A stretch of 64,000 nt of DNA from Chlorobaculum sp. MV4-Y (GTDB taxonomy: Bacteria; Bacteroidota; Chlorobiia; Chlorobiales; Chlorobiaceae), in contig NZ_CP104202.1 of assembly GCF_025244685.1 (NCBI RefSeq), positions 2,175,783-2,239,782 on the forward strand. The letters are read 5' to 3'. Below are positions 18,920 to 28,417 of this stretch, piece by piece. Position 1 is the stretch's first letter; each line of letters starts with the position of its first letter. The notes below the pieces were generated by a model. That model made no database searches and was not told where the DNA came from. It saw only the letters and a program-made list of their open reading frames with translations. The position numbers and the translations under genes are program-made.

Positions 18920-19180
18920 TTATTTCGTTTCAATGTCCGGCAACGTTACACCGCGCTTTGTGAGGTCTTGTTTGCCCATGCCTCGCATCAGTTTTTTGTT
19001 CAGTGCCTTCGACTTATCGATTTCCTCTTGTGGTATTGTTATCTCGACGCCGCCACTTTTTATTTTGACCTCTTTTTTCGCAGTGCATCCGAAAGACATG
19101 AGCAAAACGAGGATCATAATACCGAGGTAAACGTAGGGCCTGAAATCAGGCACTTTATATAACTTTCTCCAATAAGACAT
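18920..19180 (-). CDS. Small lipoprotein with GMG-QDLTK-VTLPDI tail
   Basis: The 86-residue product has a basic N-terminus, a hydrophobic stretch and the lipobox LMSFGC (Cys at about 32), predicting a lipid-anchored protein. The rest is a charged segment (KKEVKIKSGGVEITIPQEEIDK) and a tail KKLMRGMGKQDLTKRGVTLPDI. AAGGAA lies eight bases before the ATG. I do not recognise the family. The same tail recurs in the next gene upstream, so they form a duplicated pair. Confidence 0.6.
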   Translation of the reverse strand: MSYWRKLYKVPDFRPYVYLGIMILVLLMSFGCTAKKEVKIKSGGVEITIPQEEIDKSKALNKKLMRGMGKQDLTKRGVTLPDIETK

Positions 19181-19216
19181 AGTGATAATTCCTTGTATTG
19201 GTTGAGTGAAACATTG

Positions 19217-19336
19217 TTACTGAATATCGGGCAACGTGACCGCGTGCTTTGTGAGGTCTTGGCTTCCCATACCCTTCATCAATTTATCCCCATATGCGGC
19301 AGCAGCTTGCTTCCGCGCGGCTTCCTCGGCGGCCAT
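19217..19336 (-). pseudogene. Truncated paralogue of the neighbouring small lipoprotein
   Basis: From ATG 19336 the frame encodes about 39 residues rich in Ala/Glu (MAAEEAARKQAAAAYGDK), then LMKGMGSQDLTKHAVTLPDI, which matches the tail of the 18920-19180 product at 18 of 22 positions. No signal peptide or lipobox is visible. The open frame continues upstream to 19498 through unrelated-looking AT-rich sequence and a hairpin. The simplest reading is a duplicate that lost its 5' half; a functional small protein cannot be excluded. Confidence 0.5.
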
Positions 19337-19399
19337 TGTCGCCGTTATTCTGGTGCTGGTTGTGAGGTCATAAGAGTGTTGGTTGTGGGTTATCGCATG

Positions 19400-19417
19400 A
19401 TCCGCCAAAAGGCGGAT
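19400..19417. repeat. Short perfect hairpin ATCCGCC-AAAA-GGCGGAT
   Basis: A 7-bp perfect stem with a four-base loop is followed by GGACAGGATGACAGGAGAAAAAA. The block is unlike its surroundings and resembles short intergenic repeat units found scattered in bacterial genomes. It lies between the truncated small paralogue and bioA. It could also act as a weak terminator after bioA on the minus strand. Confidence 0.45.
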
Positions 19418-19478
19418 GGACAGGATGACAGGAGAAAAAAATATATATACCGTTAAAGCTCTTCTGAATATACGACAT

Positions 19479-20759
19479 TCATCTGTATTCCGCCCCAATG
19501 ACCTCGCAGATTACTGATGTGAGACGAGCCAGCTCGTCGTCACGGATAATGAATGGCGGCATGAGATAGACCAGCCGTCCGAAGGGACGAACCCAGACGC
19601 CTCGCTCGACGAAGGCTTGCTGGATGCTCGCCATATCGACAGGGTGGTCGAGTTCAACCACGCCGATGGCACCGAGTGCCCGCACGTCGCGCACACCGTC
19701 GAACTTCGCGCAGGGTGCAAGTCCTTCAGCGAGCTGGCGTTCGATGCGTCGCACGTCGGTCTGCCAGTCGCCGGAGAGCAGCAGCTTCAGGCTCGCCACG
19801 GCGACCGCGCAGGCGAGCGGGTTGGCCATGAAGGTGGGGCCATGCATGAAGAGGCCGGGATTTCCGCCGGAGATGGTGTTGGCGACGTGACCGCTCGCGA
19901 CCGTGGCAGCGAGGGTCATGTAGCCGCCGGTAAGTGCCTTGCCGAGGCAGACGATGTCAGGGATAACACCCGCGTGCTCCATCGCAAACATCCGGCCCGT
20001 GCGCCCGAAGCCGGTGGCGATCTCGTCGAAAATCAGCAGCACGCCGTGCTCCGAGCATAGTTCGCGCAGCCGTTGCAGGTAGCGCGGATTGTAGAAGCGC
20101 ATCCCGCCCGCGCCCTGTACGATTGGCTCGATGATGACTGCCGCGATGGTGTCGGCGTGAGTTTCCAGCGCCTGCCGCATCCCGGTAATCGCCTCCTCGC
20201 GCCACGGCTCGCCGAAGCCGCACGATGGCGCTTCGACGAAGAGCTGTTCGGGCACTGCACCGCTGAAGAGGCTGTGCATTCCCGTCACCGGATCGCAGAG
20301 CGACATTGCCATGAAGGTGTCGCCGTGATAGCCGGAGCGCACGGTGAGGAGGCGCTTTTTGCCAGGCTTGTCGGCGGCCTGCCAGTATTGCAGCGACATC
20401 TTGATCGCCACCTCGACCGATACCGAGCCGGAGTCGCAGAAGAAGACGCGGTCGAGTGGATCGGGCAAGAGGCCGGTGAGAATTTTCCCAAGCTCGATGG
20501 CCGGTTCGTGCGTCAGGCCGCCGAACATCACATGGCTCATGCGTCCAATTTGCTCGGTCACGGCGCGGTTCAGCGCCGGATGGTTGTAGCCGTGAATCGC
20601 CGCCCACCACGACGACATGCCGTCGATGAGTTTCCGCCCGTCCTCCAGCTCGATCATCACGCCGCTGGCTCCGGCGACGGGATACACGGGCAGCGGCTCC
20701 TTCATCGAGGTGTAAGGGTGCCAGAGGTGGCAGCGGTCGAAATCGAGGTCTATCGTCAT
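19479..20759 (-). CDS. bioA: Adenosylmethionine-8-amino-7-oxononanoate aminotransferase BioA
   Basis: BioA converts KAPA to DAPA with SAM as amino donor and PLP as cofactor. The N-terminus [12 protein letters not shown] is a BioA hallmark. [50 protein letters not shown] and the PLP lysine in [11 protein letters not shown] follow. ATG 20759 overlaps the bioD stop by ATGA and gives 426 aa; the longer in-frame extension overlaps bioD and is rejected. It is the last gene of the biotin operon. Confidence 0.96.
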   Translation of the reverse strand: MTIDLDFDRCHLWHPYTSMKEPLPVYPVAGASGVMIELEDGRKLIDGMSSWWAAIHGYNHPALNRAVTEQIGRMSHVMFGGLTHEPAIELGKILTGLLPDPLDRVFFCDSGSVSVEVAIKMSLQYWQAADKPGKKRLLTVRSGYHGDTFMAMSLCDPVTGMHSLFSGAVPEQLFVEAPSCGFGEPWREEAITGMRQALETHADTIAAVIIEPIVQGAGGMRFYNPRYLQRLRELCSEHGVLLIFDEIATGFGRTGRMFAMEHAGVIPDIVCLGKALTGGYMTLAATVASGHVANTISGGNPGLFMHGPTFMANPLACAVAVASLKLLLSGDWQTDVRRIERQLAEGLAPCAKFDGVRDVRALGAIGVVELDHPVDMASIQQAFVERGVWVRPFGRLVYLMPPFIIRDDELARLTSVICEVIGAEYR

Positions 20760-21451
20760 TGGCCCGGAAGGTTCAGGATACGCCGCAATTCGTCCGCCGT
20801 TGCTGAGAGGCCGCTGGCGTTGAGGTCGATCACCGGCGCGTCGCCGAAGCCGCAGCGCTTCAGGCCCGCCGCTATCACCTTGCGCGTGTCGGTGGCGATG
20901 GTTTCGTCCGCCTCGAAGTAGCGGTTGTAAATGACGGCTCGGACAGGAATGCCGCGCGTGGCGCACGCTTCGAGCGAGAGGAGCGTGTGGTTGATGCTGC
21001 CGAGCCGCGAGGAGCTGACCAGAAGGAGGTCGTAACCCGCGTCGCGCACGTAGTCGGCGAAGAGCAGCTCCGGCGTGAGCGGCACGAGCAGCCCGCCGAC
21101 CCCTTCGAGCAGCACCAGATCGAAGAGCTTCTGCAACCTGAAGGTGCTGCGCCGGATCGTCATGATGTCAATTTCGCGCCCCTCCATTTCAGCGGCCAGG
21201 TGTGGCGAGGCCGGAAAGCGGAACACATATGGGCAGGTTGTGCCATCGCGGTCGGCCTCCTGCAACTCGATACCCATCAGCTCGCGGTGCGCGGTGATGT
21301 CCTCCGATACGCCTTCGCAACCGGTCTGCGCGATCTTCTGGGTGATCGTTCGCACTCCTGATTCGGTGAAGTGTCGGGCGAGCAGGCCGGTGGCGACGGT
21401 TTTGCCGATGCCGGTGTCGATGCCGGAAATAGCGAGTACCTCTCCTCTCAT
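20756..21451 (-). CDS. bioD: Dethiobiotin synthetase BioD
   Basis: BioD closes the ureido ring of dethiobiotin from DAPA, CO2 and ATP. The modified P-loop is in [18 protein letters not shown] near the N-terminus, and [21 protein letters not shown] is the second active-site block. ATG 21451 is preferred over one at 21475 because AGGAGG lies eight bases upstream; it gives 231 aa. It is the only gene of the operon separated from its upstream neighbour (bioC stop at 21454) and therefore has its own strong ribosome site. Confidence 0.95.
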   Translation of the reverse strand: MRGEVLAISGIDTGIGKTVATGLLARHFTESGVRTITQKIAQTGCEGVSEDITAHRELMGIELQEADRDGTTCPYVFRFPASPHLAAEMEGREIDIMTIRRSTFRLQKLFDLVLLEGVGGLLVPLTPELLFADYVRDAGYDLLLVSSSRLGSINHTLLSLEACATRGIPVRAVIYNRYFEADETIATDTRKVIAAGLKRCGFGDAPVIDLNASGLSATADELRRILNLPGQ

Positions 21452-21453
21452 GA

Positions 21454-22230
21454 TTATTTCCTCCTGAAACAGCAATACACCGGATGCCAGGTGAGCGCGA
21501 CGCCGTGTCCGGTCGAGTACGAAGCGCGGTAGCGGTGCAGAAAATCGAGGTAGTGCGAGCGCGTCCAGGTGCGGCTGGCGACGCCGTTCACGCCGGTTTC
21601 GCGGATGTGGCGGAGCACCGCTTCCGGCGTGTCGAACTCCTGCCGGACGATTTCATCTTCGATCTCGATCAACTCGAACGAATCACCCGCCAGCGTGGCG
21701 ATTTCAGCGAGGCTCCGGTAGGGCAGCGCCGCTTCGCCGAGCGTGGTGATTTCGCGCATGTTCTGTTCGCCGAAGGTGCTGAATGCCACAACGCCGCCCG
21801 GCTTCATCGACCCGGCGAGGCGCTCGAAAAAGCGCGCCGGTTCGTGCAGCCACTGCACCGTAGCGTTCGACACGGCGAGGTCGAGATTTTCTGGCAGCGA
21901 GTCGAGCTTTTCGACGTCGCCCGGCAGGAACTCAAGTCGCCCGACCTGCCATTCTGCGATCGCCTGTTCGACAAAGACGCGGCTTTCAGCGACCAGGTCG
22001 TTGGCGAAGAATTCATCCGCCGAGTGGCGCTCGAAGAGCATCGAGGTGAGCATGGCCGAGCCGCAGCCGAACTCGAAGACGCGCCCAAAGTGAGGTGCGG
22101 CTCCGGCGCTTTCGAGCATCGCGACCAGCCGCGCGCCCATGCGCCGTTGTACCTCAGCGTGACCGGCGTAGGTTGGCAGCGCCCGCCGGAAGCGACGGCG
22201 TACGAGCTGCTTGTCGATCACGCCGCTCAT
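21454..22230 (-). CDS. bioC: Malonyl-[ACP] O-methyltransferase BioC
   Basis: BioC methylates malonyl-ACP with SAM so that the fatty-acid machinery can build the pimeloyl chain. The start is MSGVIDKQLVRRRFRRALPTYAGHAEVQRRM, a typical BioC N-terminus. The SAM motif is VFEFGCGSAMLTSML, then LDLAVSNATVQWLHEPARFFERLAGSMKPGGVVAFSTFG. ATG 22230 overlaps the bioG stop by ATGA and gives 258 aa. The longer in-frame extension runs through bioG and is a shadow. Confidence 0.94.
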   Translation of the reverse strand: MSGVIDKQLVRRRFRRALPTYAGHAEVQRRMGARLVAMLESAGAAPHFGRVFEFGCGSAMLTSMLFERHSADEFFANDLVAESRVFVEQAIAEWQVGRLEFLPGDVEKLDSLPENLDLAVSNATVQWLHEPARFFERLAGSMKPGGVVAFSTFGEQNMREITTLGEAALPYRSLAEIATLAGDSFELIEIEDEIVRQEFDTPEAVLRHIRETGVNGVASRTWTRSHYLDFLHRYRASYSTGHGVALTWHPVYCCFRRK

Positions 22231-22904
22231 GCGAAAAGCTCCCGCCATCCGGCGATGTGGGTGAACGGGAAGTGGGGCATCGCGGTGATTTCGGTCACGC
22301 GAACCCCCGCCTCGCGCCACGCCCGGCGCTGGTTTTCGGCTGAGAAGATGAGGTCGCGGCCTCCGGTCAGCGCTTTCGAGAATTTCCACGGCGCAGACGA
22401 TCCTGACGGAAATCCGGCGACCGCCTCGCCAATCGAGCGAAGCTCCGCCTGCTGGTCGGCGGCGGCGCGATCCGAACGGGAGGCCTCGACAATCTCCGGC
22501 GGAATGCCGCCCGTCATCCGGCGCTCGAAGCGCTTGCGGTTGGCGTCGTTCCACCCTTCGAGCGTCCCCGCGAAAATCTCCGGTGGAATGCCCCGCTCCG
22601 CATCGACCGGCGTCGGCGTGCCGTTGATCGCCACAGCGCGGTCGATCTTTTCGAGTCTGGCATTCGCCGCCGCCCAGACGCCGAGTGACCAGGCGACGAG
22701 ATCGACAGCGCGGGCCTCGGCCATCGCCTCGCCGAGCCACGCGGGAAGCGTGAGGTCGCGGTAGTCGTAAAGCACGGCGATGTCGCGTTCGTCGCCCGGC
22801 CACGCCGAAACGAGCCAGTCGGCCACGCGGCGATCCATCCCCCAGCCGTTGAAAAAGAGCAGCAGGTCGCGGCTGTCATTGCGAACGATCCACTCCGCCT
22901 TCAT
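22227..22904 (-). CDS. bioG: Pimeloyl-[ACP] methyl ester esterase BioG (DUF452)
   Basis: BioG removes the methyl group put on by BioC, releasing pimeloyl-ACP for BioF. It replaces BioH in some lineages. LLLFFNGWGMD is the oxyanion region of the alpha/beta hydrolase, and Ser in VAWSLGVWAA is the likely nucleophile. HFPFTHIAGW near the C-terminus supplies the likely catalytic His. Length is 225 aa. It is ATGA-coupled to bioF upstream and bioC downstream. Confidence 0.9.
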   Translation of the reverse strand: MKAEWIVRNDSRDLLLFFNGWGMDRRVADWLVSAWPGDERDIAVLYDYRDLTLPAWLGEAMAEARAVDLVAWSLGVWAAANARLEKIDRAVAINGTPTPVDAERGIPPEIFAGTLEGWNDANRKRFERRMTGGIPPEIVEASRSDRAAADQQAELRSIGEAVAGFPSGSSAPWKFSKALTGGRDLIFSAENQRRAWREAGVRVTEITAMPHFPFTHIAGWRELFA

Positions 22905-24121
22905 ACCGCGCCCTTTTTCATGGTTTCCGTGAGGGCGGCGATGTCGTCGCTCGTCAGGTCGGCGCGGAGTGAAAAGCGCAGCCGAGAGCTGTTTTCGGGC
23001 ACCGTCGGCGGGCGCACCGGCAGGGCATGGAAGCCCGCTTCGCGCAATGCTCCGGTCATCGCGACCGCTTTGCGGTCTTCGCCCAGCACCACCGGCACGA
23101 TGTGGCTCTGGCCGGGCACGTCGAATCCCGCCTCGCGGAGCCGGTCGCGCAAGGTTGCTGAGAGACGGAGCAGGTGCTCGCGCTCCCGCTCCATTCCGAG
23201 CTGCTTCGTGAAGGTCGCAAGGCTCCAGCTCAGGGCCATCGGCGGCAGGGCGGTGGTGAAGATGAGCGTGCGCATCGTGTTGACGAGGTATTCCCGGAAG
23301 AGGCCGCGCATGACAGCGTAGGCCCCGGCGGAGGCGAATGACTTGCCGAAGGTGCCGACGATGATGTCGATCTCCTTCGTCACGCCGAGCGCTTCGCAGA
23401 GGCCGAGGCCCCGCTCGCCGAAGACGCCGACGCCGTGCGCTTCGTCCACGATCAGCACCGCGCCGTAACGACGCTTCAGCTTGACCAGACGGCGCAGGTC
23501 GGCAAGGTCGCCGTCCATGCTGAAGACCGATTCGGTGATGATGAAAATCTGCCGGTAGCGCTCTCTGGCGGCGGTTTCGAGCTGCTCTTCGAGGTGCTCA
23601 TAATCGGCGTGGCGGAAGCGGCGGTAATCGGCGTCCGAGATCCGTAGGCCGTCGATGATGCTGGCGTGGTTGAGCCGGTCGCTGAGGATCAGGTCGTGGC
23701 GGGTGGCGAGCGCGGGCAGAATACCGGTGTTGGCGTGGTAGCCGCTGTTGAAAACGAGCGCCGCTTCGCTGCCGTAGGCGGCGGCAATCGCCGATTCGAG
23801 CTGGTCGCAGACCGGGTGGTGGCCAGTCAGCAGGCGCGACGAGGAGCTGGTCATGGCGTACCGTCCGTCGTCGAACCGATCATCCCGAATCTGTGCGATG
23901 AACGAGCTGAACAGCTCGCGATCAGTTCCGAGGCTGAGATAGTCGTTCGAGGAGAGGTTCAGCAGCTTGCGCCCGTCAACGGTGACGAACCGCCCGCTCC
24001 GCTCGCCGGTGGCGGGAATGGAGCGGAAGCGCTGTTTCGCCTTGAGCTTCGCAAGCTCCAGCGCGATGTCGGCCACAATCGGCTGCTCGACCTGGCCCGT
24101 GTTCGTAACTCCGCCGCTCAT
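22901..24121 (-). CDS. bioF: 8-amino-7-oxononanoate synthase BioF
   Basis: BioF condenses pimeloyl-ACP with L-alanine to KAPA using [82 protein letters not shown] and [15 protein letters not shown] (with the PLP lysine) are clear. ATG 24121 overlaps the bioB stop by ATGA and gives 406 aa, slightly longer than E. coli BioF because of about 30 extra N-terminal residues. The longer open frame upstream is a shadow of bioB. Confidence 0.95.
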   Translation of the reverse strand: MSGGVTNTGQVEQPIVADIALELAKLKAKQRFRSIPATGERSGRFVTVDGRKLLNLSSNDYLSLGTDRELFSSFIAQIRDDRFDDGRYAMTSSSSRLLTGHHPVCDQLESAIAAAYGSEAALVFNSGYHANTGILPALATRHDLILSDRLNHASIIDGLRISDADYRRFRHADYEHLEEQLETAARERYRQIFIITESVFSMDGDLADLRRLVKLKRRYGAVLIVDEAHGVGVFGERGLGLCEALGVTKEIDIIVGTFGKSFASAGAYAVMRGLFREYLVNTMRTLIFTTALPPMALSWSLATFTKQLGMEREREHLLRLSATLRDRLREAGFDVPGQSHIVPVVLGEDRKAVAMTGALREAGFHALPVRPPTVPENSSRLRFSLRADLTSDDIAALTETMKKGAV

Positions 24122-25119
24122 GAGAACCTTGAAAGTTGCGCGGCGAGCTGGCGGTCGGCGGAAATGTCTCGTCCCCGCGTCGTCAGATAGCCGCCGGTGA
24201 GGAAGCCGTCTGCCCCGGCGAGCATCAGGAGACCCTGAAAATCCTTCATGACGGTTTCGCGCCCGGCGGCGAACTTGATGATTTTCGTCGGGTGCGCGAG
24301 GCGGCAGATGGCGAAGGTTTTGGCGATCTCCGGCACGCTCACCGGCGCGGCACCTTCGAGTGGCGTGCCGTCGATCGGCACCAGCACGTTGAGCGGAATG
24401 ACCGCCACGTCGAGCTCGCGCAGCGCGAAGATCATGCCGATGCGCTCCTGCATCGATTCGCCGACGCCGATGATGCCGCCGCAGCACACGCCGATGCTGT
24501 TCGAGCGGAGCCGCCGGATCGTCTCGATGCGCTCGTCAACGCCGTGCGTGTTTGCGATCAGCTCGCCGTAGCGGCCCGGATCGACCTGGATGTTGATGTT
24601 GTAGTGCGCGACGCCGTGGCGGGCGAGTTCGGCGGCGGGCTGGTCGCCAAGCACGCCGAGCGAAGCGCAGACGTACAGGCCGGGAAGTTCGCGATGCAGC
24701 CGGTCGATCATGCCGAGAATCTTCTCGAACTCTGGCGTCACCTTCAGGTAACCGTAGCCGCTGGTCACGATCCCGAAGTGACCGATTCCCTGCTCCCACG
24801 CGCTCCGCGCCTGTTCGAGCACCTTGTTCTCATCGACCAGTTCATAGACCTCGACCTCGGCGCTGTTGTGCTTCGACTGGGCGCAGAAGCGGCAGTTCTC
24901 GCCGCACACGCCTGACTTGGCATTCATGATCGAACAGGCGTGAATCGCCCCGTGGTTCGCGGCGTGGCGGGCCTTGACCTTGTTGGCCAGCGACACGAGG
25001 TCGAGCACCTCGGCATCGGGCAGCCGCCCCAGCGCCAGGGCGAGTTCGAGCGAGAGCGGCTCGCCGGTGTCGAGCACGCCGTAAGCTTTTTCAATATCTT
25101 GATGCAATCGTGACTTCAT
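24118..25119 (-). CDS. bioB: Biotin synthase BioB
   Basis: BioB is the radical SAM enzyme that inserts sulfur into dethiobiotin. The SAM-cluster cysteines are C72, C76 and C79 in [38 protein letters not shown] and TPLEG are further family blocks. The 333-residue length is normal. It is ATGA-coupled to birA upstream and bioF downstream, so it is the first biosynthetic gene of the operon. Confidence 0.96.
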   Translation of the reverse strand: MKSRLHQDIEKAYGVLDTGEPLSLELALALGRLPDAEVLDLVSLANKVKARHAANHGAIHACSIMNAKSGVCGENCRFCAQSKHNSAEVEVYELVDENKVLEQARSAWEQGIGHFGIVTSGYGYLKVTPEFEKILGMIDRLHRELPGLYVCASLGVLGDQPAAELARHGVAHYNINIQVDPGRYGELIANTHGVDERIETIRRLRSNSIGVCCGGIIGVGESMQERIGMIFALRELDVAVIPLNVLVPIDGTPLEGAAPVSVPEIAKTFAICRLAHPTKIIKFAAGRETVMKDFQGLLMLAGADGFLTGGYLTTRGRDISADRQLAAQLSRFS

Positions 25120-26117
25120 GCGGTTCTCGGTTCATGGTTGACGGGGAGCAGGTGCGCCTCGCCCGAAGTGACGGGCTGAATCGCGCCATCGGCGGTGCGC
25201 AAGAGAAGGTGGCCCTGCGGCGACAGCCCGGTCTCCGTGCCGACGAGCACCGTGTTGAACTGCTCAATCTTCAGTTCGCGCCCTTTGAGCCAGGCGTGCG
25301 TTTCGAGGTATGGCAGGATGAACGCCAGGTCCTCCTTTTCGAGCCAGTCGCGGTAGAGCTGCTCGAAGCGGTTGAGCACGGCGGCGAGCAGCTGTGCGCG
25401 GGACAGTCGCGAGCCGGTCTCGATGGCGATGGAGGTGGCGATCTCTCGCAGCTCCTCCGGCACGGGATCGAGGTTGACGTTCAGCCCGAAGCCGACCACT
25501 ACGAAGTGGGTGCAGTCCGGCTCGGACTCCATTTCGCACAGGATGCCGCAGAGCTTTCGCCCGCCCGCGATGATGTCGTTCGGCCACTTGATGAAGGCCG
25601 AAAGGCCGGGGCACTCCCGCGCGACCGCCTCGTGAATCGCCGCTGCCGCCACGAGCGGGATTTCTGGCATGCGGACGGAGGGCACGGGCGGGCGCAGCAC
25701 AATCGAGCAATAGAGATTCACCCCCGCGGGCGAAACCCACGCGCGGCGCATTCGCCCCCGCCCTCCCGTCTGGCTGTCGGCAACGACGACCGTTCCCTCC
25801 GTCGCGCCCTCCCGTGCGAGTGCCTGCGCCCGGAGGTTGGTCGAGTCAATGCTTTCAAGAAAGGTGAAGTTTCGCCCGAATGACGTGGTATGGAGCAGCG
25901 GCGCAACCTCCTCAGCAACCGGCGAGCCGGTCAGGCTTTCGAGGCGGTACCCTTTGCCGCTTGTCGCCTCAATGGCATATCCGGCTTTTCTCAGAGCGAC
26001 AATATGCTTCCACACCGCGCTTCGGCTGATCTGCAGCTCGTCACAGAGATCGCCTCCGGAAACAAATCCGCCATCACCGGCGAGGCGTTGCAGAATGGTC
26101 GCCGTTACCGGATTCAT
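25116..26117 (-). CDS. birA: Bifunctional biotin--[acetyl-CoA-carboxylase] ligase and repressor BirA
   Basis: BirA attaches biotin to the carrier subunit of acetyl-CoA carboxylase and, when bound to biotinyl-AMP, represses biotin genes. A winged helix-turn-helix occupies residues 1-60 ([30 protein letters not shown]). The biotin-binding loop GGRGRMRR is at 118-125, and [17 protein letters not shown] is the catalytic centre. The DNA-binding domain predicts a true regulator, supported by the operator at 26230-26261. It heads the operon and overlaps bioB by ATGA. Confidence 0.95.
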   Translation of the reverse strand: MNPVTATILQRLAGDGGFVSGGDLCDELQISRSAVWKHIVALRKAGYAIEATSGKGYRLESLTGSPVAEEVAPLLHTTSFGRNFTFLESIDSTNLRAQALAREGATEGTVVVADSQTGGRGRMRRAWVSPAGVNLYCSIVLRPPVPSVRMPEIPLVAAAAIHEAVARECPGLSAFIKWPNDIIAGGRKLCGILCEMESEPDCTHFVVVGFGLNVNLDPVPEELREIATSIAIETGSRLSRAQLLAAVLNRFEQLYRDWLEKEDLAFILPYLETHAWLKGRELKIEQFNTVLVGTETGLSPQGHLLLRTADGAIQPVTSGEAHLLPVNHEPRTA

Positions 26118-26229
26118 GCCACCTCCACGCCCGAGGCAGCCGCTAGCGGCAAAAAATCATGGTGACGGAAGCCGTGCATGATGGGAGATAGTCTGGATCT
26201 GAAAAGAAAAACTCGCTGCAGGAATCAAT

Positions 26230-26261
26230 TTGTAAACCGGAATTTATCTGACGGTTGACAA
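26230..26261. promoter_or_regulatory. BirA operator of the biotin operon
   Basis: TTGTAAACC-N14-GGTTGACAA is an inverted repeat with one mismatch to the classic BirA site (TTGTAAACC, spacer, GGTTTACAA). It lies 113 bases before the birA start. On the minus strand TTGCAT (26264-26269) and TAAATT (26241-26246), 17 bases apart, could be the -35 and -10 boxes, which would place the operator over the promoter. The boxes are inference; the repeat is directly visible. Confidence 0.88.
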
Positions 26262-26345
26262 CTATGCAAAAAGAAATTCCGCTCAAATGGCACGGAGGGA
26301 CTTGTTGGACCGTTGAAAACAGTGGAGCTGCGCGTGGGTAAGCCG

Positions 26346-28097
26346 TCAATTGACCGGACGCGCCGCCGTTGTCATCCGGGTCTCATATCTTGATCGATAC
26401 TGTTGCAGGCCCTGGAAAATGGCGTAGGCTATCTTGGTCTGTTCCTTGCGGTCGCGCAGGAGCTTCTCTTCGGAGGGGTTGGACAGGTAGCCGGTCTCGA
26501 CCAGAATGCTTGGCATCGAGGGAGTCCAGAGCACCATGAATCCAGCCTGCCGCACACCGAGTCTGGTGTTGCTGCCGTCACGGCTCAGGCGCTGGAGCAC
26601 ATCCTGCGCCAGCTCGGTCGATTGCGTTGCAAAGGCGCTCTGTGCCATGCTGCTCATGATGAGATACTCGTCGGAAAAACCTTTGTATTTTTCTGCGGAG
26701 TTCTCCTCGCCGGTGATAACCGAGTTTTCAAACATAGCCACCTTGAGAGCGGCATCCGTTTTATGAGGACCGAGAATGTAGACCTCCGGCCCGCGCACCT
26801 TGCTGTTGTTCGCGCTGGAGTTGCAGTGGATGCTGACAAAGATTTTACCGCCGTAGCGGTTTGCGATCTGACCGCGCTCTTTGAGAGGAATGAAGCGGTC
26901 CTCCTTGCGGGTGTAGATCACCTTGACATCGGGCCACTTCTGCCTGATGAACATGCCGAGGTCGCGGGCGATGTTCAGTACCACATCCTTTTCGCGAGTG
27001 CCCTGCGTGCCGATTGCGCCGGGATCTTTTCCGCCATGGCCGGCGTCGATGACCACTGCGTCGAGCTTCCACTTGTCTACGTCACGGCTCAGACCCTCCT
27101 GGATGCGACGCTCTTTTTCCGACAAATGAATGGCTTCGACATCGACGTCATTCATGATGGAGATGACATAATCATTTTTTCTGGCATCATACCTAAACGA
27201 CGATGATTTGATCGAAGAGGTCGGAATATTGAGTGCAATGGTGAACTGCATGGCTCCGTTGTCGAGAAGCTTAGGGCTGATCGATTTGACCACCCCTTCC
27301 GGATAATTCCTCGCAAGACGAGCAGGACTTCCAGCGGCATTTTCAATGGTCAGATAGAGAGTGCCGCTCTTGTCCGGCCTGAGAAAAGAGGCGTTACGCA
27401 TGGCGCCGGAAGCTGAAAACCGGATAACTGCGCCGTTTGCGCGGGTTTCGATCTTGATGCCGTCGATCAGGGTTTTTTCTCCGGCGGAGCCGGTGTCCGT
27501 GCGGTCGTCCGATGACGGTGTGGTCAATTCCGTTGGTTTTGGCTGGGCATCATCAGGCAGGCGTCCGACGGATTGCAGTGAGGCGTCCGGCCACCGGCTG
27601 CCGAGCGTGGCATCGATTTTGTTCTCCGAAGCGTTGTATCGCACCTGCCGGCCAAGCCAGAGCGTAAACATCCGGCACGCCTGGTCAACCGGCAGATAGA
27701 CCTTGTCCCGTCGTATGACAGGAGCCGAAGCGAGCTGCAAAACCCTTTTCGGGGTGTCCCCTGCAGCGGAGGCGATGACCGCAAAATTGCTGCCTTCCAT
27801 GAGGATGCAGCTCGTTACCGTGTCGCCGAACGCTTCGTCGATCTGCATCTGCTTGCCATCGAATACGCTGCCGAGGCGAAGGGCGCGGGTAAAGGAGCCG
27901 ATGTCAGCCAGAAAAACGCCATCAGCCTGGGTACTCCCCTGTACTTTGATTGTATATCCCTGTTCAGGACCATTGGTGACCTGCAAGAACACTGCCTCCT
28001 GCCCGGAGGTCTCGGCCAGGAGGCGGGAGGCAAACAGCACAAAAAAGAGCAGGAGGCTCAGTGGCCTGATACATTGCCTGGATAAAGAGTCTTTCAT
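26346..28097 (-). CDS. N-acetylmuramoyl-L-alanine amidase with AMIN domain
   Basis: A signal peptide (LLLFFVLFASRLLAET) leads to an N-terminal region, then an AMIN-type beta domain around residues 210-300 (GIKIETRANGAVIRFSASG). The Amidase_3 catalytic domain has VVIDAGHGGKDPGAIG, the zinc Glu in REKDVVLN, FVSIHCNSS and VETGYLSN. Such enzymes cleave the stem peptide from MurNAc in the periplasm during daughter-cell separation. Length is 583 aa. It is divergent from topA and its stop lies 228 bases before birA. Confidence 0.93.
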   Translation of the reverse strand: MKDSLSRQCIRPLSLLLFFVLFASRLLAETSGQEAVFLQVTNGPEQGYTIKVQGSTQADGVFLADIGSFTRALRLGSVFDGKQMQIDEAFGDTVTSCILMEGSNFAVIASAAGDTPKRVLQLASAPVIRRDKVYLPVDQACRMFTLWLGRQVRYNASENKIDATLGSRWPDASLQSVGRLPDDAQPKPTELTTPSSDDRTDTGSAGEKTLIDGIKIETRANGAVIRFSASGAMRNASFLRPDKSGTLYLTIENAAGSPARLARNYPEGVVKSISPKLLDNGAMQFTIALNIPTSSIKSSSFRYDARKNDYVISIMNDVDVEAIHLSEKERRIQEGLSRDVDKWKLDAVVIDAGHGGKDPGAIGTQGTREKDVVLNIARDLGMFIRQKWPDVKVIYTRKEDRFIPLKERGQIANRYGGKIFVSIHCNSSANNSKVRGPEVYILGPHKTDAALKVAMFENSVITGEENSAEKYKGFSDEYLIMSSMAQSAFATQSTELAQDVLQRLSRDGSNTRLGVRQAGFMVLWTPSMPSILVETGYLSNPSEEKLLRDRKEQTKIAYAIFQGLQQYRSRYETRMTTAARPVN

Positions 28098-28417
28098 GAT
28101 ATGCGTTGAAATCGTCGCTATGCATTGGGGCGGAGTTGAACAACCGTTTCACAGCATGGCCGCTCTCGCTCGAGGCGATGAGCCATGGCCTGTGCTGTTT
28201 ATTGATTGGGATAATAATAAGCAATAAATCGCTTAGCTTCCAGTGCAGATCGAAGCCTGTTGCCATAAATTCTTGAGCACACCGGCAATAACCGCGAATC
28301 TTGCAAAGTTTGTTTTTTGGCGGGCAAGCCCTATCTTTTCCGTCATTATTTGCAAAGGCATCTTCCGGCTGCGGCGTCGGGTTGCCCGCAATCCCAAAGC
28401 AACAGGGATCAATCGCA
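28098..28417. other. Divergent intergenic region between the amidase and topA
   Basis: The 320-base gap holds no convincing gene. It should contain promoters for both flanking genes. For topA a possible pair is TTGTTT (28310-28315) and TATCTT (28332-28337), 16 bases apart. The rest shows no strong repeat or RNA-like structure. Confidence 0.45.

Noticed and set aside
21454..22803. Long 449-codon reading of bioC
   Set aside because: The upstream part is an out-of-frame reading of bioG; the ATG at 22230 with ATGA overlap is the natural start.
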